Numbered from the stretch's first letter, positions 19,177-28,987 are shown. The stretch: DNA of 64,000 nt from Minwuia thermotolerans (GCA_021604565.1 BQJF01000005.1:1-64000), one strand, 5' to 3'. Numbers and translations are program-made. The notes: generated by a model from the letters alone, not told the origin.

Positions 19177-20460
19177 TCAATCGTCGGGCTGGTCCAGAAA
19201 CCGCGCCGCCTCGCGTGCGCGCTGCTTCTCGCTGTCGAGCAGCAATGCGGCCTCGGACCTCTCGATCGCCATGCGCGCATGGCGCGCCGCTTCGCGACGC
19301 ATGCCTTCATGACCCGTCGCATGAAGCGCGTTCAGTCCGTTCTGCAGTGCAATGTGCACATCGACATGCTGTGCGCCATCACGGGCAATGGGCGTGAACA
19401 GGTCGTCGAACAGGTCCGACAGGGCAAGCGGTGGCACCCAGATGCGCGGATAGCGAACTTCCGGGCTGCCCCGTTCCCGCTCATGATCCTGTTCCCGCTG
19501 GCTCCAGAGAAGCAGCAGGCGCACGGCACGGGCCATGACATCCTTTGCCGTGCCCGAGTCATTGACGCCCGGCGAGAGGGCGCGGGAGGCGATCTCCGAC
19601 AGGACGACCAGCCCGAAACGGGGGTCCTGGTCGAAGGAGCGGTCCCGCCCGATCCGGAACGCGGCCTGCAGACCGGATGTGTCGAACCCCTCGGGGAAAC
19701 CGCTGAGGCTTGCCGCCTTCATGGCCGGATGAATGAACTGTCCGGGCAGGACATGGATGTAGACGTCGCCCCCGGCTTCCTCCGCCACTTCCGAAAGCTG
19801 GTCCAGCGCAAGATGCTGCAGGTAGCCAATGGTAGCCAGATGCAGGGTGCTGGCGTCATCGGGGACCGGGTCGCTGTCCCCGTCCAGGATCCGGCCGCCC
19901 AGTGCAGGATCGTCGACACGCCCGCAGATGGCGGCGAAGGCGGCTTTCTCCACCCTGTCGGTGGTATCGCTGACCCGGCCCAGCCGCGACAGGTGCTCGA
20001 TCCAGCGGAACAGGGTCATGATCATCATCAGGGTCACGGCCATGGTCATCCCCAGCAGGGTCACCTGCCCGGTCTCTCCGTAGAAGCCGGTATTGAGCGC
20101 GATGATGCCCACCAGGGAGAACACGAATGTGCCAATGAAGGTGGCGAGGACGTTCTGGGTCGTCGTGTCCTGCATCAGCAGGGCGGTCGCCCGCGGCGTG
20201 ACGCTGGTTGCAGCAGCGGCATAGGCAGAGACCATGACGCTGAGGGAGAAGGTCGTCACCGCAAGCATGCTCGATGCGAGGATATTCAGCGTGTTCTCGA
20301 CCGCGTCGCCGCTGACGCGTTCGGAGAGGCTGGTCGGCACCAGAGGGTCAAGCAGGGGGGCCACCAGCACCGTGATCACGGCTAGCAGGCAGAACAGCGC
20401 CACACGGATCCAGAGCGTTCTGGACAGCTGAAGCAACAGCCATTGCCACCTGGAAATCAT
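19177..20460 (-). CDS. DUF2254 family integral membrane protein
   Basis: A 427-residue membrane protein of unknown function. Four hydrophobic segments lie in the N-terminal 170 residues (for example VALFCLLAVITVLVAPLL), with the family block AAATSVTPRATALLMQDTTTQ between them, followed by a soluble C-terminal domain. ATG 20460 (MISRWQW) has AGGAAC upstream; ATG 20478 would add six residues but lacks a ribosome-binding site. It is convergent with pnp. Confidence 0.85.
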   Translation of the reverse strand: MISRWQWLLLQLSRTLWIRVALFCLLAVITVLVAPLLDPLVPTSLSERVSGDAVENTLNILASSMLAVTTFSLSVMVSAYAAAATSVTPRATALLMQDTTTQNVLATFIGTFVFSLVGIIALNTGFYGETGQVTLLGMTMAVTLMMIMTLFRWIEHLSRLGRVSDTTDRVEKAAFAAICGRVDDPALGGRILDGDSDPVPDDASTLHLATIGYLQHLALDQLSEVAEEAGGDVYIHVLPGQFIHPAMKAASLSGFPEGFDTSGLQAAFRIGRDRSFDQDPRFGLVVLSEIASRALSPGVNDSGTAKDVMARAVRLLLLWSQREQDHERERGSPEVRYPRIWVPPLALSDLFDDLFTPIARDGAQHVDVHIALQNGLNALHATGHEGMRREAARHARMAIERSEAALLLDSEKQRAREAARFLDQPDD

Positions 20461-20550
20461 AGATACTGTTCCTGTCATGCTACGCCCGGTTGGAATTCAA
20501 TAGCCAAGTGAGGCACTTGTCGAGCACTGGTCGCCTTTCGCTTGACCGGC

Positions 20551-20572
20551 GAATCGCTTTCTGATTCGATTC
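20551..20572 (+). promoter_or_regulatory. Three clustered GANTC (CcrM-type) sites at the ftsB start
   Basis: GAATC at 20551-20555 and GATTC at 20563-20567 and 20568-20572 lie within 22 bases, ending four bases before the ftsB ATG. TTGACC at 20542-20547 could be a -35 element with TTCGAT (20565-20570) as a poor -10, which would place transcription start at or next to the ATG. GANTC is the target of CcrM in alphaproteobacteria. Confidence 0.5.
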
Positions 20573-20576
20573 GATC

Positions 20577-20879
20577 ATGAAAATCAAATCCCTCTTCACC
20601 CGGAATCTGCCGCTGCTGCTTGGCGCCCTGTGCGTCGGCTATTTTGGTTTTCATGCCACCTGGGGGGATCGGGGGCTGCTGGCAACCGAAAGCCTCGAGG
20701 CGCGTACAGCGACCCGCGCGGCGCATCTGGCCATGCTGGCGCAGGAGCAGGCGGCGCTGCAGCGCCGGGTTCAGCTCATGTCGGGTCCGGCGGTGGACGC
20801 CGATATCCTGGATGAACAGGTCCGCCGTGTGCTGGGCTGGACCTTGCCGGAAGACATCGTGATCCTGGAAAAGGACTGA
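20577..20879 (+). CDS. ftsB: FtsB/DivIC-family cell division protein
   Basis: A 100-residue bitopic protein: a short basic N-terminus, one membrane helix (about residues 10-30), a coiled coil (about 35-75) and a short C-terminal domain ending RRVLGWTLPEDIVILEKD. FtsB-family proteins join FtsL and FtsQ in the divisome. There is no ribosome-binding site, so the mRNA may be leaderless. Location directly before pdhA is usual in alphaproteobacteria. Confidence 0.85.
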   Translation: MKIKSLFTRNLPLLLGALCVGYFGFHATWGDRGLLATESLEARTATRAAHLAMLAQEQAALQRRVQLMSGPAVDADILDEQVRRVLGWTLPEDIVILEKD

Positions 20880-20910
20880 ACGTAACCGTTCCGGTCCGTG
20901 GGCAGCATGG

Positions 20911-20931
20911 TTTAACCGATATTCAGTTAAA
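20911..20931 (+). promoter_or_regulatory. Inverted repeat upstream of pdhA
   Basis: TTTAAC (20911-20916) and GTTAAA (20926-20931) are perfect 6-base arms around nine bases in the 183-base gap before pdhA. It could be an operator, but short A/T-rich arms like these also arise by chance. Confidence 0.25.
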
Positions 20932-21062
20932 GTCCCGATTGTTCATGCAATCGACTTGTCGTTGTGCGTTACTGTCGCCAGCGAAACGCCATTCCGCGCC
21001 CGGAACCCTGTCCTTGTCAGGGTCGATGGTCGGCGCGGTTTTCCAACCCTTGAGGAGGACTC

Positions 21063-22115
21063 ATGGCCAGGACCCCGCAGACCCGCACGACGCGAAGCCG
21101 GAAGACGCCTGCGAAATCTGCCGCGAAATCAACCGCTTCAAAGCAGCCCGACGTCAGCAAGGAAGATCTGCTGGAGCTTTACCGGGAGATGCTGCTGATC
21201 CGCCGGTTCGAGGAGAAGGCCGGACAGATGTACGGCATGGGCCTCATCGGCGGCTTCTGTCACCTCTATATCGGACAGGAAGCGGTCGTCGTCGGTATCC
21301 AGGCAGCCCTGACCGGCAACGACAAGGTGATCACGTCCTACCGCGACCATGGTCACATGCTGGCCTGCGGGATGGAATCCAACGGTGTGATGGCAGAACT
21401 GACCGGACGTGCCGGGGGCTATTCCAAGGGCAAGGGCGGCTCCATGCACATGTTCAGCCGCCAGAAGAACTTCTATGGCGGCCACGGTATCGTCGGCGCG
21501 CAGGTGCCGCTGGGGACCGGACTTGCGTTCGCGGAGAAGTACAAGGGGTCGGATGCCCTGAGCGTCGCCTACTTCGGTGACGGCTCCGCCAACCAGGGTC
21601 AGGTCTACGAGGCCTTCAACATGGCCGCGCTCTGGAAACTGCCGGTGATCTACGTGATCGAGAACAACCAGTACGCCATGGGTACCTCGGTTGCCCGTTC
21701 GTCGGCGCAGCCCGAACTGGCGAAGCGCGGTGAAAGCTTCGGCATTCCGGGTGTTCAGGTGGACGGCATGGACGTGCTCGCCGTGAAGGCGGCAGCCGCG
21801 GAGGCCGTGGCCTACGTCCGCAGTGGCAAGGGGCCGATGATCCTTGAAATGAAGACCTATCGCTATCGCGGCCACTCCATGTCGGATCCGGCGAAGTACC
21901 GCTCCAAGGAGGAAGTCAACAAGATGCGGGCGGAGCGCGATCCGATCGAGCGGGTGCGCCAGATGCTGCTGGAGAAACTGGAAGCGACCGAGGATGAACT
22001 GAAGGCGATCGACAAGGATGTGAAGGCCATCGTCAGCGATGCCGCCGAGTTCGCCCAGAACAGTCCGGAGCCGGAAGCGTCCGAGCTCTACACCGACGTG
22101 CTTGTCGAAGTCTGA
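21063..22115 (+). CDS. pdhA: Pyruvate dehydrogenase E1 component, alpha subunit
   Basis: The ThDP-dependent decarboxylase subunit of the PDH complex. The 350-residue protein starts with a basic, Ala/Lys-rich extension. The YRDHGH segment and the thiamine diphosphate motif beginning [14 protein letters not shown] and ending ENN follow, and the phosphorylation-loop-like [11 protein letters not shown] is present. AGGAGG sits seven bases before the ATG. It leads the pdhA-pdhB-pdhC-lpdA operon. Confidence 0.96.
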   Translation: MARTPQTRTTRSRKTPAKSAAKSTASKQPDVSKEDLLELYREMLLIRRFEEKAGQMYGMGLIGGFCHLYIGQEAVVVGIQAALTGNDKVITSYRDHGHMLACGMESNGVMAELTGRAGGYSKGKGGSMHMFSRQKNFYGGHGIVGAQVPLGTGLAFAEKYKGSDALSVAYFGDGSANQGQVYEAFNMAALWKLPVIYVIENNQYAMGTSVARSSAQPELAKRGESFGIPGVQVDGMDVLAVKAAAAEAVAYVRSGKGPMILEMKTYRYRGHSMSDPAKYRSKEEVNKMRAERDPIERVRQMLLEKLEATEDELKAIDKDVKAIVSDAAEFAQNSPEPEASELYTDVLVEV

Positions 22116-22129
22116 GGGAGGGAAGACGT

Positions 22130-23548
22130 ATGCCAGTACCGATTTTGATGCCCGCGCTTTCCCCGACGATGGAGGAAGGCACACTCGCGAAATGGATGGT
22201 GAAACCCGGTGATCAGGTGGGGCCGGGTGACGTGCTCTGCGAGATCGAGACCGACAAGGCGACCATGGAGGTCGAGGCGGTCGATGAAGGCACCATCGGC
22301 AAGCTGATTGTCGATGAGGGGGCCGAGGGCGTGAAGGTGAATGCGCCTATCGCCGTCCTGCTGGAAGAGGGCGAGGACGAGAGCGCCCTGGACGGCTTCG
22401 ATGCAGGGTCGGGTGGCCCGGCACCGAAGGATGATGCTCCGGAAGCCGACGAGGAGCCCGAGAAAGAGGCAAAGCCCAAGGCGCAGCCGCAGGCGAAGGA
22501 TGATGAGCCCGCGGCGGAGACCGATGACAGTGACGCCGAACCCGACCTGCCGGAAGGGGCGGAGACGGCCAACGTCACCCTGCGCGAGGCGCTGCGCGAT
22601 GCCATGCTGGAAGAGATGGAGCGCGACGAGGTCGTGTTCCTGATGGGCGAGGAAGTGGCCGAGTATCAGGGTGCCTACAAGGTCAGCCAGGGGCTGCTGG
22701 AGAAGTTCGGCCCCCGGCGTGTCATCGACACCCCGATCACCGAGCACGGCTTTGCCGGCATCGGCGTCGGCGCGGCCTTTGGCGGCCTGAAGCCGATTGT
22801 CGAATTCATGACCTTCAACTTCGCCATGCAGGCGATTGACCACATCATCAATTCGGCGGCCAAGACACTCTACATGTCCGGTGGCCAGATGGGCTGCCCC
22901 ATTGTCTTCCGGGGACCGAACGGTGCTGCCGCCCGCGTGGGCGCCCAGCACAGTCAGGACTACGCGCCCTGGTACGCCTCGGTTCCGGGCCTGAAGGTTG
23001 TCGCCCCCTATGACGCAATGAGTGCGAAGGCACTGCTGAAGGCCGCGATCCGCGACCCCAACCCGGTGATCTTCCTGGAGAACGAGGTCCTCTATGGCCG
23101 CACCTGGGATGTGGCGACGGACCCCGAGTTCGTGCTGCCCATCGGCAAGGCGAAGGTCGTGCGTCCCGGCAAGGACGTGACCCTGGTCGGCTATTCGATC
23201 ACGGTCGGCAAGGCACTCGAAGCGGCGGAGAAGCTGGCAGAGGAAGGCATTGATGCGGAGGTCATCGACCTGCGCTCCCTCCGTCCGCTCGACAGCGCCA
23301 CCATCGTGCGCTCCGTGCAGAAGACCAACCGTTGCGTGACGGTGGAAGAGGCCTGGCCGACCTGCGGGATCGGGGCCGAACTGTCGGCCCGGATCATGGA
23401 GGAAGCCTTCGACTGGCTGGATGCGCCCGTGAAACGGGTTTCCGGCGTTGATGTGCCGATGCCCTATGCCGCCAACCTGGAGAAGTTGGCACTGCCCCAG
23501 TCCGATCACATCGTCGCGGCGGCCAAGGCCGTCTGCTACAGCGAATAG
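22130..23548 (+). CDS. pdhB: Pyruvate dehydrogenase E1 component, beta subunit with N-terminal lipoyl domain
   Basis: The 472-residue subunit pairs with PdhA. Unlike most E1 beta chains it begins with a complete lipoyl domain (residues 1-80, lipoyl lysine K43 in [11 protein letters not shown]), then an acidic Pro/Ala linker (about 90-140) and the transketolase-like catalytic and C-terminal domains. This extra lipoyl domain is characteristic of alphaproteobacterial PDH. Confidence 0.96.
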   Translation: MPVPILMPALSPTMEEGTLAKWMVKPGDQVGPGDVLCEIETDKATMEVEAVDEGTIGKLIVDEGAEGVKVNAPIAVLLEEGEDESALDGFDAGSGGPAPKDDAPEADEEPEKEAKPKAQPQAKDDEPAAETDDSDAEPDLPEGAETANVTLREALRDAMLEEMERDEVVFLMGEEVAEYQGAYKVSQGLLEKFGPRRVIDTPITEHGFAGIGVGAAFGGLKPIVEFMTFNFAMQAIDHIINSAAKTLYMSGGQMGCPIVFRGPNGAAARVGAQHSQDYAPWYASVPGLKVVAPYDAMSAKALLKAAIRDPNPVIFLENEVLYGRTWDVATDPEFVLPIGKAKVVRPGKDVTLVGYSITVGKALEAAEKLAEEGIDAEVIDLRSLRPLDSATIVRSVQKTNRCVTVEEAWPTCGIGAELSARIMEEAFDWLDAPVKRVSGVDVPMPYAANLEKLALPQSDHIVAAAKAVCYSE

Positions 23549-23559
23549 GGGGACGCGAC

Positions 23560-24897
23560 ATGCCGATAACCATTACCATGCCGGCGCTTTCCCCCACGAT
23601 GGAAGAAGGCACGCTGGCCAGTTGGCAGGTGAAACCGGGCGATGTCGTTTCGTCCGGCGATGTGCTCTGCGAGATCGAGACCGACAAGGCCACGATGGAA
23701 GTCGAGGCCGTGGAGGAGGGCACCATCGGCAAGCTGCTGGTGGATGCGGGGACGGAAGGGGTCAAGGTCAATGCCCCCATTGCCGTGCTGCTGGAGGAAG
23801 GCGAAGACGAGAGCGCGCTTGACGGTTTCGAGGCCAAGCCTGCCGGGGGCGGCTCTGGCAACGACGCCGCAGCCGAAGAGGCACCCGAACCTGAGCCCGA
23901 AGCCGAGGCGGAGGACGAACCGGAACCCAAGCCGAAGGCTGCCTCGGGAGGCAGTTCCGGCAGTGACAAGGGTGATCGTGTCTTCGCCAGTCCGCTGGCG
24001 AAGCGCATGGCGTCCCAGGAAGGTCTGGACCTTTCGCAGGTCGAGGGGACCGGGCCGAAGGGACGCGTCGTGAAGCGCGACGTCGAGGCCGCGCTCGAAA
24101 GCGGTACCGGCAGGAAGCAGACGGATGCGCCGAAGGCGGAAGCCAAATCCGACGCCCCGGCGAAGTCCGCCGCGTCGGCGCCTGTCGCTGCCAGGGATCA
24201 TCCGCCGGTCACGGACGATTACGAGGAGATCAAGCTCAACTCCATGCGGAAGACCATCGCGCGCAGGCTCACCGAGTCGAAGCAGACAGTGCCGCATTTC
24301 TATCTGACCATCGACATTGAACTGGACAGCCTGTTGGCGTTGAGGAAGGACCTCAACGGTCGTTCAGACGCCTACAAGATCTCCGTCAATGACTTCATCG
24401 TCCGGGCGTCGGCCCTGGCGCTGCGCAAGCATCCGGAGATCAATTCACAGTTCACCGAAAACGTCATCCTGCAGCACCGCAAGGTGGATGTGTCGGTGGC
24501 CGTGGCGATCGAGGGTGGACTGATCACGCCGGTGGTGCGCAACACGGACCAGAAGGGCCTGCAGCAGATTTCCGCCGAGACCAAGGATCTGGCAGGCCGG
24601 GCGCGGGACGGGAAGCTGAAGCCCGACGAGTTTGCGGGCGGCACCTTCACCATCTCCAACCTCGGCATGTTCGGCATCGACCAGTTCGTGGCCGTGATCA
24701 ATCCGCCGCAGGCGGCGATCCTGGCCGTTGGCTCGGGAACCCAGAAGCCGGTGGTGAAGGATGGTGCGCTGGCGGTGGCAACTGTGATGACGGCGACCCT
24801 GTCGGCGGATCACCGCGTCTTTGGCGGTGCGGAGGGGGCAGCATTCCTTGAAACCCTCAAGGGCCTGCTCGAAGACCCGCTCACCATGCTGCTCTGA
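23560..24897 (+). CDS. pdhC: Dihydrolipoamide acetyltransferase, E2 of pyruvate dehydrogenase
   Basis: A 445-residue E2 core: lipoyl domain (1-80, K43), acidic linker, peripheral-subunit-binding domain (about 142-180, with ASPLAKRMASQEGLDL) and catalytic acyltransferase domain (about 220-445). The catalytic histidine is H418 in ADHR, but the usual HRxxDG motif reads HRVFGG: G422 replaces the conserved aspartate. The rest of the domain, including the NDFIVRASALALRKHPEIN segment, is normal, so it should still be an acyltransferase. Confidence 0.93.
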   Translation: MPITITMPALSPTMEEGTLASWQVKPGDVVSSGDVLCEIETDKATMEVEAVEEGTIGKLLVDAGTEGVKVNAPIAVLLEEGEDESALDGFEAKPAGGGSGNDAAAEEAPEPEPEAEAEDEPEPKPKAASGGSSGSDKGDRVFASPLAKRMASQEGLDLSQVEGTGPKGRVVKRDVEAALESGTGRKQTDAPKAEAKSDAPAKSAASAPVAARDHPPVTDDYEEIKLNSMRKTIARRLTESKQTVPHFYLTIDIELDSLLALRKDLNGRSDAYKISVNDFIVRASALALRKHPEINSQFTENVILQHRKVDVSVAVAIEGGLITPVVRNTDQKGLQQISAETKDLAGRARDGKLKPDEFAGGTFTISNLGMFGIDQFVAVINPPQAAILAVGSGTQKPVVKDGALAVATVMTATLSADHRVFGGAEGAAFLETLKGLLEDPLTMLL

Positions 24898-24912
24898 CGG
24901 AGGACGAAGATC

Positions 24913-26313
24913 ATGGCGAAGAATTTCGACCTCGTCGTCGTGGGCGGTGGCCCCGGCGGATACGTGGCGGCGATCCGGGCGGCACAGCTCGGCATGAACG
25001 CGGCACTTGTGGAGCGTGAGCATCTGGGCGGCATCTGCCTCAACTGGGGCTGCATCCCGACCAAGGCCCTGCTGCGCTCGGCCGAGGTCTATCACCTGAT
25101 GAGCCACGCGCAGGACTATGGCTTCCGCATTGACGGGAAGATCGAGATCGACAATGCGGCCATCGTCAAACGCTCCCGCAAGGTGGCCGGACAGCTTTCC
25201 GGCGGCGTGAAGCACCTGCTGAAGAAGAACAAGGTCACGGTCTTCGACGGGCAGGGGGCACTGGCCGGCAAGGGCACCGTCAGCGTCACCAAGGACGGCA
25301 AGGCGGTGGAGGAGATCAAGGCGAAGCACATCATCCTCGCCACCGGCGCCCGCGCGCGGTCCCTGCCGGGGCTGGAACCGGACGGCAAGCTGGTCTGGAG
25401 CTACCGCGAGGCGATGGTGCCGGAGGAACTGCCGAAGTCGCTGCTGGTCGTCGGCTCCGGCGCCATTGGGATCGAGTTCGCCAGCTTCTACCGCACCCTC
25501 GGCGTTGACGTTACGGTGGTGGAGGTGATGGACCGGGTGCTGCCGGTGGAGGATGCGGAGATCTCCGCCTTCGCGGAGAAGGCCTTCACCAAGCAGGGCA
25601 TGAAGATCATGACCGGCGCGACGGTGGAGAAGCTGGACCGCAAGGCCAACTCCGTGACTGCCTCCATCAAGGGCAAGGATGGCGAGACCCAGTCCCTGAC
25701 CGTGGACCGGGTGATCCTGGCCGTCGGCATTGTCGGCAATGTCGAGGATATCGGGCTGGAGAACACGAAGGTGAAGGTCGACCGCACCCACGTGGAAATC
25801 GACGCGTACTGCCGCACGGGCGAACCGGGGGTCTATGCCATCGGTGACCTGTGCGGTCCGCCCTGGCTGGCGCACAAGGCCAGCCATGAGGGCGTGATCT
25901 GCGTGGAGAAGATCGCCGGGCTGGACGTGCATCCGCTGGATACCTCCAACATTCCCGGCTGTACCTACTGCCAGCCGCAGGTCGCCAGTGTCGGCCTGAC
26001 GGAAGCGGCGGCGAAGGAGAAGGGGCATGATGTGCGCGTCGGCCGCTTCCCCTTCATGGGCAATGGCAAGGCGATAGCACTCGGCGAACCGGAGGGCATG
26101 GTGAAAACCGTGTTCGACAAGAAGACCGGCGAGTTGCTGGGCGCGCACATGATCGGCGCGGAGGTCACCGAACTGATCCAGGGCTATGGCATTGCCAAGA
26201 CGCTGGAGACCACGGAGGCCGAACTGATGCACAACGTCTTCCCGCACCCGACCCTGTCGGAAATGATGCACGAATCCGTCCTTGACGCCTACGGTCGCGC
26301 TATCCACTTCTGA
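24913..26313 (+). CDS. lpdA: Dihydrolipoamide dehydrogenase (E3)
   Basis: FAD- and NAD-dependent enzyme that reoxidises lipoyl groups. The 466-residue protein has GGGPGGYVAAIRAAQLG at the N-terminus, the redox disulfide CLNWGC (C42, C47), a second nucleotide-binding GSGAIGIEFASFY and the C-terminal HPTLSE active-site motif. The GTG/ATG-coupled PDH operon ends here; the AT-richer insert begins two bases after the stop. Confidence 0.96.
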   Translation: MAKNFDLVVVGGGPGGYVAAIRAAQLGMNAALVEREHLGGICLNWGCIPTKALLRSAEVYHLMSHAQDYGFRIDGKIEIDNAAIVKRSRKVAGQLSGGVKHLLKKNKVTVFDGQGALAGKGTVSVTKDGKAVEEIKAKHIILATGARARSLPGLEPDGKLVWSYREAMVPEELPKSLLVVGSGAIGIEFASFYRTLGVDVTVVEVMDRVLPVEDAEISAFAEKAFTKQGMKIMTGATVEKLDRKANSVTASIKGKDGETQSLTVDRVILAVGIVGNVEDIGLENTKVKVDRTHVEIDAYCRTGEPGVYAIGDLCGPPWLAHKASHEGVICVEKIAGLDVHPLDTSNIPGCTYCQPQVASVGLTEAAAKEKGHDVRVGRFPFMGNGKAIALGEPEGMVKTVFDKKTGELLGAHMIGAEVTELIQGYGIAKTLETTEAELMHNVFPHPTLSEMMHESVLDAYGRAIHF

Positions 26314-26314
26314 T

Positions 26315-26714
26315 ATGTTGGAAAGCTGGATAGCATGGAGTGAGGTCGCACGGAATTTGGCGATTGTTATTGGTGGTGGGTTAGGCCTTTGGTTAGCTTG
26401 GTCTAGGACGAGAGCGCTTGGGCGTCAGACGGAGACGTCTGAGCAGGCTGAGCTCCAGAGAAAGCGGGAGCATGTTGCACAGCTCTTTGGAGCGCCTAAA
26501 TCATGAGCAGCATTGGGTTCGATTAGGAGCAGTATTTGTGCTAGAGCAAATTGCCGAAACAGAACCAGAATTATCCGATTCTGTAGTCAGTGTGCTTGTT
26601 ACTTACCTAGGCGGAGAGATGGAGAAGATTTCTGAATCTCAGATTCTTCATGAGCAGCCGGAGGTAATTGAAATTTGGCGGTTCTTGGCAAATATTGTAT
26701 CAGAGGCGCAATAA
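26315..26714 (+). pseudogene. Frameshifted membrane-anchored gene related to pentapeptide-repeat protein N-termini
   Basis: Two frames together make one coherent protein of about 132 residues. The first (from ATG 26315) has one membrane helix (ARNLAIVIGGGLGLWLAW) and a Gln/Glu-rich helix, and stops at TGA 26504-26506. The second continues with ERLNHEQHWVRLGAVFVLEQ and ends at TAA 26712. Removing one G at 26489-26490 joins them as AQLFERLNHEQHW. The pattern, TM helix then RLGAVFVLEQIAETEPELSD, matches the N-terminal part of many pentapeptide-repeat proteins. It could be a decayed gene, a sequencing error or a programmed shift. Confidence 0.7.
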
Positions 26715-26715
26715 T

Positions 26716-27294
26716 ATGACGGCTATGGCAGATCCCTATTTTGAACGTTTTCGACATGTACGGGAGCGGTTGAAGAATGTGGGGTATAAGTTCAATTTCG
26801 AAGGATTGCAGCATCCGCGATTTGCTTTTCCTAACAAGGACCTAACCGGCGCGAATTTTTCGAGATCGAGCTTGTTTGGTGCAGATTTTTCTGGATGCGA
26901 TTTGACCGGTGCTAGTTTTGCTATGGCAAAGTTGGTGAGATGCGATTTTTCAGGAGCAATTCTGGATAGAGTTGATTTTTCTGAGGCTGATCTGACCGGG
27001 GCTTTGCTCAAAGGTGCGACCCTATATGCCGCTAATTTTGAGCGAGCCGATCTGACGAGCGCAAATTTGAAAGAGGCTTCCGTTGATTCGGTCATTTGGA
27101 CTGATGCTGTACTGAAAGGGGCTCGCTTTCTTGGCGTGGATTTGCGCCGAGAAGATTCGCTGCAGGGTTGGCAACTCTTGGAGGCTCGAGGTTTGGATCG
27201 AAAGTTGATGCCGAATTGGCTCTATGAAGATTTCCAATCAGCCAAGAAGCGCGTCGATGCGGCCATGAATAAACCTCCCTTACAGTTCGAGTGA
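26716..27294 (+). CDS. Pentapeptide-repeat protein
   Basis: A 192-residue protein with about 20 consecutive A(D/N)LXX-type pentapeptides (residues about 35-155, for example [18 protein letters not shown]), forming a right-handed quadrilateral beta helix. Function is unknown; some such proteins mimic DNA, many act at membranes. It starts one base after the stop of the frameshifted frame, so the two may once have been one gene or an operon. Base composition is AT-rich (line 26881-26940 is 45% G+C) against the high-GC flanks, a sign of transfer. Its stop overlaps an in-frame GTG of lipA. Confidence 0.85.
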   Translation: MTAMADPYFERFRHVRERLKNVGYKFNFEGLQHPRFAFPNKDLTGANFSRSSLFGADFSGCDLTGASFAMAKLVRCDFSGAILDRVDFSEADLTGALLKGATLYAANFERADLTSANLKEASVDSVIWTDAVLKGARFLGVDLRREDSLQGWQLLEARGLDRKLMPNWLYEDFQSAKKRVDAAMNKPPLQFE

Positions 27295-27302
27295 ATAGCC
27301 TC

Positions 27303-28259
27303 ATGCCTGACACCACGAAATCGACCGTTCGTCACCCCGAGAAGGCTCACAGGCCCGACAATCCGGTCTGGAAGAAGAAGCCTGCCTGGATTCGGGTGAA
27401 GGCGCCGACGTCGCCGGAGTACATGGAAACCCGGCGGATCATGCGCAAGCATCAGCTCAACACGGTCTGCGAGGAGGCGGCGTGCCCGAACATCGGGGAA
27501 TGCTGGGCCAAGGGCCATGCCACCATGATGATCCTGGGTGACACCTGCACCCGCGCCTGCAGCTTCTGCAACGTCAAGACCGGCAAGCCCGGCGCGTTGG
27601 ATCCGTTCGAGCCGGAGAACGTGGCGCAGTCGGTGGCGAAGCTGGGACTGGCGCATGTCGTGGTGACATCGGTCGACCGTGACGACCTGGCTGATGGCGG
27701 TGCCGATCATTTCGCCCGCACCATCACCTGCATCCGTCAGGCCAGCCCGGACACGACCATCGAGGTGCTGGTGCCCGACTTCCAGAAGAAGCCCGGTGCC
27801 CTGGAGATGGTGGTGGAGGCGAAGCCGGACGTCTTCAACCACAACATGGAGACCGTGCCGCGGCTCTATGCGTCGGTGCGGCCCGGCGCGCGCTACTTCC
27901 ACTCCCTGCGCATCCTGGCCGCGGTGAAGGAAATGGACCCGTCGATCTTCACCAAGTCCGGCATCATGGTCGGACTGGGGGAGCAGCGGGAGGAAGTGCT
28001 GCAGATCATGGACGACCTGCGCTCGGCGGACGTCGATTTCATGACCATTGGCCAGTACCTGCAGCCGACGGCGAAGCATCATGTACTGGACCGCTTCGTC
28101 ACGCCGGAAGAGTTCGCGGCCTACGAGCGCAATGCCTATGGCAAGGGGTTCCTGATGGTTTCCGCCACGCCGCTGACCCGGTCGTCGTACCATGCCGGCG
28201 ATGACTTCGAACGGCTCCGCGCCGCGCGTGAGAAGCGCCTTGCCACCGGAACAGCCTGA
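27303..28259 (+). CDS. lipA: Lipoyl synthase
   Basis: Radical-SAM enzyme that inserts sulfur into octanoyl groups on lipoyl domains, including those of PdhB and PdhC nearby. The 318-residue protein has the auxiliary-cluster motif [12 protein letters not shown], the radical-SAM motif CTRACSFC and the C-terminal RSSY. ATG 27303 is preferred; GTG 27291, overlapping the pentapeptide gene stop, is an alternative. It normally follows lpdA directly in related genomes. Confidence 0.95.
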   Translation: MPDTTKSTVRHPEKAHRPDNPVWKKKPAWIRVKAPTSPEYMETRRIMRKHQLNTVCEEAACPNIGECWAKGHATMMILGDTCTRACSFCNVKTGKPGALDPFEPENVAQSVAKLGLAHVVVTSVDRDDLADGGADHFARTITCIRQASPDTTIEVLVPDFQKKPGALEMVVEAKPDVFNHNMETVPRLYASVRPGARYFHSLRILAAVKEMDPSIFTKSGIMVGLGEQREEVLQIMDDLRSADVDFMTIGQYLQPTAKHHVLDRFVTPEEFAAYERNAYGKGFLMVSATPLTRSSYHAGDDFERLRAAREKRLATGTA

Positions 28260-28274
28260 CCCGGGTTCCCTGCC

Positions 28275-28706
28275 ATGCCCAAGCATTCGGAAACGCGCGT
28301 GCTGCCGCACACGCCGGAGCAGATGTACAGCCTTGTCGCGGACATCGGGCGCTATCCCGAGTTCCTGCCCTGGTGTGTCGGCGCGCGCATCGTGCGCCAG
28401 TCGGAACGGGAAGTGCTGGCGGACCTGCTGATCGGGTTCAAGGTCTTCCGGGAGCGGTTTCGCTCCAAGGTCGATCTGGAGCCGGAGACCCTGACCATCG
28501 ATGTGGCCTATGTCGAAGGGCCGATGCGGTACCTGGAGAACCACTGGCATTTCGGGCCGCATCCGGATGGCTGCGAAGTCGATTTCAGGGTGGACTTCGA
28601 GTTCCGCTCCCTGCTGCTGCGAAAGGCCATCGAGCCGCTGTTTCACGAGGCGGTGCGCCGCATGGTTGCGGCATTCGAGAAGCGGGCGACAGCACTCTAC
28701 GGATAA
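28275..28706 (+). CDS. COQ10/RatA-like SRPBCC (START) domain protein
   Basis: A 143-residue single-domain protein with the START-like lipid-binding fold: opening VLPHTPEQMYSLVADIGRYPEFLPWC and closing helix FHEAVRRMVAAFEKRA. Close relatives bind ubiquinone (COQ10) or are named RatA. The lipA-adjacent position is conserved in alphaproteobacteria and favours a quinone-related role. Confidence 0.85.
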   Translation: MPKHSETRVLPHTPEQMYSLVADIGRYPEFLPWCVGARIVRQSEREVLADLLIGFKVFRERFRSKVDLEPETLTIDVAYVEGPMRYLENHWHFGPHPDGCEVDFRVDFEFRSLLLRKAIEPLFHEAVRRMVAAFEKRATALYG

Positions 28707-28987
28707 TCGCATCCGTGGTTTTCATGTACCACTTTCGATGCCGTAACCTCCTGAAGTCGGGACGAATTGCCTTCAATAGTGTGTGAAACAGCACACTGTG
28801 CGCCATTTGCACCCCATCACTCGACAGAATCCACTTCACGACCTGCGCGATTTATGAACATGTGAAGAAACAATTAACAGGCTGGCGATCCTGACGCCTT
28901 GGGTCACTGAAGGTCGATGGCGACCAGCCGTTCGAGGGGTGCTGAATATCTTCTACCTGGCTCATAGCGCCGGACGTTTCAGGACGC
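28707..28987 (+). other. Intergenic region before the RTX gene
   Basis: About 281 bases with no supportable gene. It holds a short inverted repeat, AGTGTG (28778-28783) and CACACT (28792-28797) around eight bases, and a relatively A/T-rich stretch at 28845-28885 that may contain the RTX promoter. No clear -35/-10 pair or terminator is visible. Confidence 0.35.

Noticed and set aside
18838-20385. 515-codon plus-strand frame over the end of pnp and DUF2254
   Set aside because: It runs through the pnp terminator and is antisense to a clear membrane-protein gene; no motif.
28778-28797. Short inverted repeat AGTGTG/CACACT upstream of the RTX gene as an operator
   Set aside because: Six-base arms and no adjacent regulator; too weak to call a regulatory site.
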